A stretch of DNA of 31,639 nucleotides from a virus, in the IMG/VR virus record IMGVR_UViG_3300005731_000051, positions 1-31,639 of that record; one strand, given 5' to 3'. The number at the start of each line of letters is the position of its first letter. The stretch's first letter is position 1. The position numbers and the translations under genes are program-made. A model generated the notes under the pieces. The model saw only the letters and a list, made by a program, of their open reading frames with translations. It had not been told where the DNA came from and searched no databases. Positions 1 to 7,700 of the stretch are shown piece by piece.

Positions 1-368
1 TGTAAACCTATAGCTATAGCCCCAGTAGTTCTGGCGTAGGCTAAGCGACCCATAGTAATACTGTCCTGCCCTATGTCTAGAGTACCTAGATTGGTTTGGT
101 AACCTATATTAATAGCATAAGCCCCTTGAGTGCCTGTTGCAGCACCAGCTTGACGCCCTAAAGATACAGCACCAGTATTTCCTGCAGAAGCATTAGAACC
201 TATAGCCACTGTATCAACACCGCCTGTAGTCAGTGTACCGCTACCTATAGCTAACCTGGATACAGTAGGGTTTATAGCAAAGACATCATTTGTATCCCTT
301 AGTGAGATTAAGGCTGTGTCAGCACCATCGTGCATTCTTACATCTACATAAAAATTCTTTTCAGCCAT
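1..368 (-). CDS. Tail fibre/adhesin with YadA-like head repeats (3' end cut off)
   Basis: I read this frame by hand: it starts at ATG 368-366 and stays open to the window edge (122 codons, C-terminus missing). The N-terminus reads MAEKNFYVDVRMHDG. After about residue 35 come short repeats such as LAIGSGTLTTGG, VAIGSNASAGN, AVSLGRQAGAA and AINIGYQT. These follow the AIG/SxG-x-xA spacing of the left-handed beta-roll head domain of YadA-type trimeric adhesins. Phage fibres that carry such repeats are trimeric and act at the virion surface in host binding. The gene is last in a run of fibre-like genes and follows a strong terminator at 402-431, so it may need its own promoter or read-through. Its N-terminus resembles those of three neighbouring fibre genes. 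The repeats are clear; the receptor and any C-terminal chaperone domain are out of view. Confidence 0.75.
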   Translation of the reverse strand, partial: MAEKNFYVDVRMHDGADTALISLRDTNDVFAINPTVSRLAIGSGTLTTGGVDTVAIGSNASAGNTGAVSLGRQAGAATGTQGAYAINIGYQTNLGTLDIGQDSITMGRLAYARTTGAIAIGL

Positions 369-401
369 CTATATAATTTTATTAATTTCGTTCTTTACCA
401 C

Positions 402-431
402 CAAAAGGCCGTACCCCGAAGAGCACGACCT
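402..431 (-). terminator. Rho-independent terminator with UUCG tetraloop
   Basis: Read on the minus strand, an 11-bp stem (arms 421-431 and 406-416, with a few G-U pairs) closes a TTCG loop at 417-420 flanked by C and G. This is the very stable cUUCGg tetraloop. A short run of T follows (403-406). It lies just after the stop codon of the 248-aa fibre gene and before the YadA-like gene. Confidence 0.8.
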
Positions 432-451
432 GTTTGGAAGTATTATAGAAA

Positions 452-1198
452 TTACTCTCCTAAGATTGTAATAGTAACGGATGCAACAGCAACGTTAGCC
501 TCTACCTCTTGAGCAGTCCAGTCAATTCTTAAACCTGAAGTTATATCTTCACCAGTAGCGTCTTCAATCACTTGAACGCTTCTGATAGTAGTCATAGCAA
601 CAGGAACTGCAGCAGCCATTTCAGCGGCAAATGATAAAGGCGTTGCAGCAACTAAAGCAGCTGTTTTAGTAACAGCAAATACCCCACTCCCTCCACCAGA
701 ACCTAAGCTAAGGTCGTTAACATTCATTTGGATACCAATCCAGTCAGATGCAGTAGTCGAACCATCGACAGTACACATTAAAAGATCTCCAACATGTAGA
801 GTATCATTACCTTGAATACCAGCAATAACACCCGCTACAGATACAATCCAGAAATCTCCTTTTTGTAATGAAGCAGCTGTAGTTAAAGGAACCCCTAACT
901 CATCTACACCAGAACCAATTTGACCAGCAGTAGTTCCATCAGGAATACCTGCAGTAGCATCTACGGTTCCAATTAAAGCACCAAACTTATTTAATTCAGA
1001 TGAGTTAACTAACGTTCTCCATGCAGTTCCATCATAATGAACTACTTTGTTCTTGTCTGTGTCATAGGCAAATCTACCTTCATAAAGGTCAGCACCAGCT
1101 AATGCTGCCAAGGCTGCGGTTGTGAACGGTTCCATAGCCCAGTTCTGTAACTGTTGGCCGTTACCGTCTAAATGTACATAAATGTCTTTAGTTGCCAT
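452..1198 (-). CDS. Tail fibre/virion-surface protein (248 aa)
   Basis: The protein starts MATKDIYVHLDGNG and has around residues 38-62 a short module (LYEGRFAYDTDKNKVVHYDG, then TAW) that is common in phage fibre and appendage proteins, where it often links an attachment end to a receptor-binding end. The middle is Ala/Thr/Val/Gly-rich with a GSGGGSG linker near residue 170. The C-terminus (about 175-248) looks all-beta, with no catalytic motif. It lies between the 181-aa and YadA-like genes and ends at a strong terminator, so it is probably the last gene of its transcript. I recognise no named family. The YEG module is shared with the 181-aa and 512-aa proteins. Role at the tail tip is inferred from context and composition. 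Confidence 0.65.
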   Translation of the reverse strand: MATKDIYVHLDGNGQQLQNWAMEPFTTAALAALAGADLYEGRFAYDTDKNKVVHYDGTAWRTLVNSSELNKFGALIGTVDATAGIPDGTTAGQIGSGVDELGVPLTTAASLQKGDFWIVSVAGVIAGIQGNDTLHVGDLLMCTVDGSTTASDWIGIQMNVNDLSLGSGGGSGVFAVTKTAALVAATPLSFAAEMAAAVPVAMTTIRSVQVIEDATGEDITSGLRIDWTAQEVEANVAVASVTITILGE

Positions 1199-1236
1199 TT
1201 TTGTTCTTTTATTATTAATCGATTAATCGTACTACC

Positions 1237-1782
1237 TTATGGGGCTATGTACAATATTTTTATTTGAACTCCAAATAGATCTATATTTGAAGAAAGTGTA
1301 ACTGTATCAGCAGCCACCGTTCTTTCTACATGTATTGCGTCTGATATATCAACATCAGCAGCATCGTACACCGAAATATCTATTATATCCACGGACGCTG
1401 ATATAGTTTTGACAAGCGGTGTTAATGCCAAAATGTCCCCTGAGGATGTATAGACAGAAGGGAAGACTGCAGCTACATACCCAGTTTCAACAAAGTTAAA
1501 AGTCCTGGAACTGTAATCTATACCGCGAGCATTAGTGCCAGCTGCGTAAGTGAAACCGCCAGTTATTAAACCACTAACAGACTCTTGCCAAACATATTCT
1601 TTATTTACATCCAAACACCAAATACGCATACCCTCATAATAACGGTATGCCTCAGCGTCTCCTATACCTAGATCTATAGCTTCCGCTGTAGTTTTAAACA
1701 CTAAACGATCATCTAAAGGCGCTTGAGAGCCTAAATGATAACCATTGGTTAATATTTTAGGGTTTGTTATAGAGCTAGGCAT
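1237..1782 (-). CDS. Small tail fibre/appendage protein (181 aa)
   Basis: It starts MPSSITNPKILTNGYHLG. Residues 23-68 contain LDDRLVFKTTAEA, then YYEGMRIWCLDVNKEYVW, a pattern also seen at the start of the 512-aa protein (LDERLVSVSTASS, then YEGAIAYVVDENAHYRC). The rest, including SVDIIDISVYDAADVDI, looks like short beta-strands ending FGVQIKILYIAP. No enzyme motif is visible. It sits four bases downstream of the 231-aa gene in the fibre cluster. I infer a receptor-binding or adaptor protein that shares an attachment module with its neighbours; the exact function is not recognisable. Confidence 0.6.
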   Translation of the reverse strand: MPSSITNPKILTNGYHLGSQAPLDDRLVFKTTAEAIDLGIGDAEAYRYYEGMRIWCLDVNKEYVWQESVSGLITGGFTYAAGTNARGIDYSSRTFNFVETGYVAAVFPSVYTSSGDILALTPLVKTISASVDIIDISVYDAADVDISDAIHVERTVAADTVTLSSNIDLFGVQIKILYIAP

Positions 1783-1785
1783 ATA

Positions 1786-2481
1786 TTAGAATATTACTTT
1801 AAACTCATAAGTAGCAGGTGTGTAAGCAGCGTTACTTACATAAATAGTCCTGTTGTTTATTGTATCAGTTACTGTGTTAAAGTCGCTAAGTGCAGAATCA
1901 TCATTTTGGTCAGCTATATCAGTGACAGAACCAAACGCTGTAGGCACTACTATAACTACATAACCATTAGGTACTTCAGTCGCTACAATACTGTTCAACA
2001 CAGCAATCTCTGCCATAGTCTTCTCTGTTAAGGTAGCCTCTATAGCTGGTGTAAGATCCCCAGAAGTAGTTATAGTTACTCCGTTAGCTACCTGACCTAT
2101 TAAAGCAGGTGATGTTACATCTACTGTTTCTAATACAGTAAATGAGTAAGGTGTAGCTTGATTATTTGTGTAAGATACTTCTAATTTATATGTATAGGTT
2201 CCTGCCGTGGTAGGAGGAGAGCTTATAACATGGGAAGGAGTACTGCTAGAGCCTGAAGCTAATACATTATTATCTCCATCTTTTATCTGCCAAGATAAGT
2301 TGTTAGCGCTATTGAAATCAATAGCACCAGACAATGTAAGAGATGCTGGTATATTTGCTACATCATAGCTATCGTCGTCAGCTGTAAAAGTTGCTTGGGG
2401 TGGTATAAAAGTACCTGCCTCCCTACCTGAACCAATTTGGCTACTAGATAAAATATTATGTACTTGTTTTGCGCTAATCAT
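1786..2481 (-). CDS. Tail protein with Ig-like beta-sandwich region (231 aa)
   Basis: Residues 30-125 read like an Ig-type sandwich, with alternating strands such as LSWQIKDGDNNVLASG and GTYTYKLEVSYTNN. A linker leads to a C-terminal part with PNGYVVIVVPTAFGSV, an acidic segment and a final YEFKVIF. That C-terminal pattern (a hydrophobic VxPS/T stretch, an Asp-Phe pair, a Tyr-rich strand and an aromatic final strand) resembles the end of the 232-aa protein at 4070, which suggests paralogous modules. The start lies just after the 512-aa gene, with a 2-base gap. It is probably a structural protein at the tail tip; the fold assignment is from composition only. Confidence 0.6.
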   Translation of the reverse strand: MISAKQVHNILSSSQIGSGREAGTFIPPQATFTADDDSYDVANIPASLTLSGAIDFNSANNLSWQIKDGDNNVLASGSSSTPSHVISSPPTTAGTYTYKLEVSYTNNQATPYSFTVLETVDVTSPALIGQVANGVTITTSGDLTPAIEATLTEKTMAEIAVLNSIVATEVPNGYVVIVVPTAFGSVTDIADQNDDSALSDFNTVTDTINNRTIYVSNAAYTPATYEFKVIF

Positions 2482-2483
2482 AG

Positions 2484-4022
2484 TTATCTAATTTTTGTTA
2501 CTTGAATACTGCTTTCATTTTCTATAACAGTGTAAGTACTTAAATTTGTAGTACTACCGTCTGATTTGGCAAATGATGTAGTGAATCCTACAAATGGATT
2601 TGCAGCGTCACTACTATCTACCTCAAATGTACCAATAAGATCAAAAGATTGGTATCCTGTAGAAGTTCTAGCATCATATGATCCATAACCCTTTGACATG
2701 ACAGTAGCAAATGCTCCTGTACCTAATGGGTTTGAAGAAGATGCGTCACCAGTCACTTGCCATAAAGAGGCCTGTAAATTACACATATCCGATAAATCTG
2801 TAGTCAGTACAACTAAATGTATTTTTACTTCATATAAACCGTTTGGTAAGATCATAGCCTTAGCAGCTGTGCCCGGTGAACCTGCATCATATGAATGTGA
2901 CATCCAGTCTCCTACATAATCAGAGGTATGGTAAGTTACAAAATGTTGGTTAGATAGAACTAAATCTGCATCTAAACTTTGGTTACCGGGTTTGAAATAA
3001 GCATGTTTAACTTGACTAACACCTTCAGATAGTATTCTCCAATTACCTAAAACTGTAGGATCTTTCCTAGGTGGTAACATTAATGTAGGAGCCGCACGTT
3101 CTGAACGACCTACAATTCTATAATAGTTCTGTGCAGAAGTACCGAAAGGATTAGTAGACAGCCATATAAGGGCTGAATCTAAATCAGTAACCGTCGTCCC
3201 ATAAATAGTGGATACCCACTCCCATGGATCAGCTTGTATCTCCGTAGAGTTTGACCCCGGAATTAATGTAATGTTATCCCCAGCTGATAGTACTTGTTGT
3301 TTCTCGTCCATCATCTGAGCCAAGATATAACCTTGATTCGCAGATAAAGCAGAAGCACCATCTTGTGTAGTTAAGTTATCTACTACTAAACCTGTAGAAA
3401 TAGCTGTAAGCCATTCGCTAGCAGTTACAAACTGCACAGCATCCCATTGAGCGAAAGCTGTACCATGCGCCTTTAGCGTTAAAGTTTCGTTACCTATAAC
3501 TCTTCCTGTAAGAGTCATATCATAGCCATCTTCTATAACGATCTCGTTGGCTGTAGCTGTAGCGTAATCGTTGTGAACGAATGTTAATTGTTTACCATTC
3601 TCTACTTTGAAAGTAAGTAATCTATCTGTACCTGAAGGAAAGTTTGTTATAGAACTGATTGCAGCACTAGTCTGACCTCCGCCTGTATCTGTAATAGAAA
3701 CTTCCACTGCATAACATTGGTCTACTGAAGGAGTAACTGCAGACAAGTCTAAAACGGTGTCTGTAGGTAGGATAGTCATGCTTCCCACTACTAGATCATT
3801 TGCTCCAGATCCCATCCAATATACCCAAGTAAGAACACTACTCACATCTTCGCATCTGTAATGTGCATTCTCATCAACGACATAAGCAATAGCTCCTTCA
3901 TAAATGAAGTTGCTAGCTACAGTAGGATCCGGTAAACTAGATGCAGTACTAACAGAAACTAACCTCTCATCTAAGTGAGAAGCTTTTTTGACGTCTAAGT
4001 TATCATATATTTCTACTGCCAT
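2484..4022 (-). CDS. Putative receptor-binding tail protein (512 aa)
   Basis: The N-terminus (MAVEIYDNLDVKKASHLDER) carries the module shared with the 181-aa protein. A middle segment (about 215-245, LTTQDGASALSANQGYIL) resembles the fibre motif in which TxDgxxALSAxQGxxL precedes a trimerising part. The last 150 residues are beta-rich: GLYEVKIHLVVL, a small-polar stretch, FDLIGTFEVDSS and SSIQVTKIR. This could be a jelly-roll of the C1q/TNF or carbohydrate-binding type, but I cannot distinguish them. It is the largest of the fibre genes and a good candidate for the main host-recognition protein. No protease or hydrolase motif was seen. Confidence 0.65.
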   Translation of the reverse strand: MAVEIYDNLDVKKASHLDERLVSVSTASSLPDPTVASNFIYEGAIAYVVDENAHYRCEDVSSVLTWVYWMGSGANDLVVGSMTILPTDTVLDLSAVTPSVDQCYAVEVSITDTGGGQTSAAISSITNFPSGTDRLLTFKVENGKQLTFVHNDYATATANEIVIEDGYDMTLTGRVIGNETLTLKAHGTAFAQWDAVQFVTASEWLTAISTGLVVDNLTTQDGASALSANQGYILAQMMDEKQQVLSAGDNITLIPGSNSTEIQADPWEWVSTIYGTTVTDLDSALIWLSTNPFGTSAQNYYRIVGRSERAAPTLMLPPRKDPTVLGNWRILSEGVSQVKHAYFKPGNQSLDADLVLSNQHFVTYHTSDYVGDWMSHSYDAGSPGTAAKAMILPNGLYEVKIHLVVLTTDLSDMCNLQASLWQVTGDASSSNPLGTGAFATVMSKGYGSYDARTSTGYQSFDLIGTFEVDSSDAANPFVGFTTSFAKSDGSTTNLSTYTVIENESSIQVTKIR

Positions 4023-4069
4023 ATTTTCAATTTTGTTGTGTTATCTATATAGTAAAAAATCACGAGATA

Positions 4070-4768
4070 CTAAGAGAAGTTTAACGTGAATAATTTTACA
4101 TTTGTACCAGTGAGTTGGGTATCGTAATTCAAAATGTAGTAGTTCAAACTACCCTGCATAATTAATGTGAAATCATTAGCTACAGTATAAGTTAAACCGT
4201 TCGGCCCTGAAACAGACAATAAAGCTGATAAAGTGGAAGGTAACACAATATACATACGCCCAACTACTGTAGACGTTAGGGAGAATTGGTTATTAGCACT
4301 ACTAATCTGGTCTAACCCTGTTGTAGTCGGAATTGCCTCTGCTGTTTTAACTCCGTAATAAATAGGTAAAACAGACGTAATAGTAAATGTATCACTCAAT
4401 ACAATATCCGGATCAGTTGCATGCTCTAAAGTAACAGTAGATGTGACTACAAATGTAGAACCTACAACACCCAAGATAACATTAGTGCTAGGTCCAGCCA
4501 TAGGAGAACTACTACTCACAGTATCAGGATCACCGTTAGGATAACTCATCACATGGCTACTCGCTTGTATAGAATAACCCGAAGGAATATTGTTAACTGT
4601 AGATGTGAATATAACATTCTCATTACTGTTTTCCGGTAATGTATCTCCAACTGCACTAGATAAAGTCAAAGAAGGTACGTTAGAGGATGTGCCTCCGCCT
4701 GTGCAGTCTGTGCATAATCTTAACAGTACTTCTGTTAAATGTAAATCGTATATATTATCTTTAGCCAT
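4070..4768 (-). CDS. Tail protein, Ig-like (232 aa; start moved inward)
   Basis: The longest frame begins at 4798, but that start overlaps the 1900-aa gene. I prefer ATG 4768-4766 (MAKDNIYDLHLTEVLLRL), which lies ten bases after the upstream stop and matches the MA-x-K-x-IY opening of other fibre genes here. A CTDCTGGG hinge follows near residue 20, then a Ser/Thr-rich beta-sandwich region with FVVTSTVTLEHATD. IYYGVKTAEAIPTT begins a C-terminal part that ends MYIVLPSTLSALLSV, a Tyr-rich strand and KLFTLNFS. The C-terminal layout parallels the 231-aa protein. I infer a virion tail-tip component. No catalytic residues are evident. Confidence 0.6.
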   Translation of the reverse strand: MAKDNIYDLHLTEVLLRLCTDCTGGGTSSNVPSLTLSSAVGDTLPENSNENVIFTSTVNNIPSGYSIQASSHVMSYPNGDPDTVSSSSPMAGPSTNVILGVVGSTFVVTSTVTLEHATDPDIVLSDTFTITSVLPIYYGVKTAEAIPTTTGLDQISSANNQFSLTSTVVGRMYIVLPSTLSALLSVSGPNGLTYTVANDFTLIMQGSLNYYILNYDTQLTGTNVKLFTLNFS

Positions 4769-4778
4769 CTTTAAAATT

Positions 4779-7700
4779 TTAGCCGAATGAATAAACAAAG
4801 TTTGATATTATAGCTTGAATAGTGTAATAGTTATATCCTTCATACATTACTCTTACTCTTATTGCCTTATCTCTTACACGAGATTGATCATCACCTTGAC
4901 CAACTTCTATATACAAATGATCTTCGTTATACTCCATATTCTGTTGGATTATACCGAAATCTACGCTATTGAAATCCCAAGTCGCGGGAAGTGCGCCTGC
5001 GATATTATTACCATTTTGATCCCAAACTTCATTGTAAAATACACCATTACTTTCAAAACTAGGCCCAATTATATAAATTACACCGTTCCAAGTCATGTAC
5101 CCCCCAACTATTCTTTCAGATTCTTCTTGGCTAATAGGGTCACCATTTGTAGCACTCATAGTGAACGCAGTTACCATAGTACCGTTATTATCTACAATAC
5201 CCGTCGTAACTGTGTCCCAAGCGTTGATATTACCATTTCCTAGTGGAGACATTGGATTAGGTTCTTGCCTTTGCTTAAGAAGCTCAGTATAACCGTTATC
5301 CTGCCCACCTAAACCGGAAGCAGTAGTTGCGTCAGTCAATTCGTAATCGAAATCATTTTCCAGTAAACCGTAAGTGATACGTCCTGGGAATTCTCTGTTA
5401 CAAATAAACATTAAATTGTTCAAAATCTTTTGCGCTGAAGAATTATCTACAATAACAAATTCAAACACAAATTTTTCTTGGTGACCGTAGAAATGGCAGT
5501 GAGGTACTTCTTGCGAGAAGTGTTCCCAAATAGTTTCCTGATCAGCCAAAGCGTTGAATGAGAATAATTTACTCTCTAAATTGAAAGTCCAAAGAGGATT
5601 CCAAGATAGACGAGATATCCACTTATTAAGCGTCTCATTCCAATATACAGTACCTAAATCATTTGATCGCCATAGTTGTGGTATATAGTTACCGTATGGG
5701 TCAGTTTCATTAATAGGAACTAGTTCTCCATCCTCATTCTCCACAGAAGGTGTGTCAATATCCGGATTATCGTCAGGGGATACCACAAGGTCATCTGCAG
5801 GAACTTCTTGGCCTACAGAATAATCTTTTACAGAAACGTAAGCTTTACGTTTAGCTGTTTCCTCAGCTGTTTCCCCATCTGCATTTCCATTAGCCTTAGC
5901 TACAGCATTATTTATACGAGCTGATAAGGCTACTTGCTCATCTGGATCTATAGTTGTACCTGTATCCTCCTCTACAGGGGGATTAGGATCTTCTACGAGC
6001 TGGTAGAAATCAGTCACGTAATTACCAAATAATTCGCTGTAGTAAGAGAATATAACGTTATTTCTTTCGCGATCATAGTTAGTCTTAACAGCATTGCTCA
6101 GTTGATTAGCTGTAAGTCTTTCTTTGTATACATTTAAAATAGATTGTATAGCAAAATCAGAAATCAATTCTAATCTATGCCCACCACCTTGCGATACAAT
6201 ACGCCATACTTTATTCTTATTGAAGTCTACACCATAAACATACTCATCTGTTTTGATAACAGAAAATTGTTGGTCAGAACCATACTCAGAAGAAATGATT
6301 TGCATCTTCTGCGCTAGTACTTCAGCATCATCTAGGAATACACCTCCAGTTTGCTGAGTAACCATTGTTCTCTGATTGATAGGGATAACTCCCACACCAG
6401 CTTCAAAGATACAATACGCATAATCACCGTGAGTGATGATGGCTGTAATCTCACCAAGTTGTTTGTTGTAGTCTCTGTAATTCAGCCCACTAAAATCGGT
6501 GTAACCATTAAAGAAGTTACCTGCAATAGCTGGAGCAGATACCATGACACGGTTTCCATAATTGATATTCAAAGATGGCGCCCTGTCATTCAAAGCAGCA
6601 AATACTCGATCAGAATCAACCCAAGTATATCCGTGATTATAACCATGTGATTCAGGTTGCTTAGAGCTTCTCAAAGCATCAATCTCATCTAGAGGGTAGA
6701 ATGATCTATCTTTACCGTATAATACTTTTTCTTCCGCGCTATAGAATTCATATGCTCTCAATGCAGTATTATAATTACATTCTTGCACCATAGGGAATAC
6801 AATACCGTGCGGTATAAGTCCAGGTGCTCGATTATGGTAATGATAAGCTTTCCAGTCTTGAGCTGTTTCAACCCCCGGTACACCTAGAGGCCTAGAAATT
6901 CTTTTATAAGTGTAGGTCATAAAACAATCCCCACCAAATATATTTACCCAGTTATCAAAATTAGGATCATCCCAACGGAATCTCTTAGTGATAGCGTGAT
7001 AAGTCTCATCTATGTTGGAATTACTGTATTTTAATTTCCATTCTGTTGGAGATATAACCCCAGAAGGGCTGTTATATACATTGACTTGTGCAGCTAAACG
7101 TACACCATCTACAGCAAACCTTTCCACAAAACTAGAAGCAGAACTATTGCTATCTAAGTTTAATGCCATACCATCCCAATCGTTGTGGAGAGCAAATAAG
7201 AATTGAGGCTCCCATATAGATAATCTAACACCTACATAATCCTCAAAATTAGCATTGTGTTGCCACATAATTGCCATACGACAATCAGTTGCAGTAGCAT
7301 CTTCCGGATCCCAATTATATACATCTGTAATAGTGTCATCCTGTAAACCTGTAGGACTAAATCCTAAGTCGAGGTTATGAGGAGTAAATAACACAGTAGG
7401 GTCGTAAGTATAACTAGCCCCACCAAGCGCCGCAGATACCGGATTGAAATAACTAGTACCCAAGCCGTAGAATAAATTACGATCTGAGCGAGATGCAAAT
7501 TGATCATTAGAAAAACCATCTTGACCACCTAATACATATGACATATATATCTTACGCTGGTCATCTTGTTGATCTGCGGGCAGAGTAGTCATAGTGGAAG
7601 GGTCAGTCATAGGTTCTGGGCAAAAAGTATGGCTCTCCAAATATAACTCTTTTACAGAATTTACATCAGCCGTACTATTTAAAGTCAAGTTAGCTACTTG

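Noticed and set aside
4769-4798. Upstream start for the 4070 fibre gene
   Set aside because: The longer form overlaps the 1900-aa gene, while the internal ATG at 4768 follows its stop by ten bases and matches neighbouring N-termini.
4815-5243. 142-aa plus-strand reading frame
   Set aside because: It lies wholly inside the 1900-aa minus-strand gene, has an odd Ile/Tyr/Ser-rich composition and no family features.
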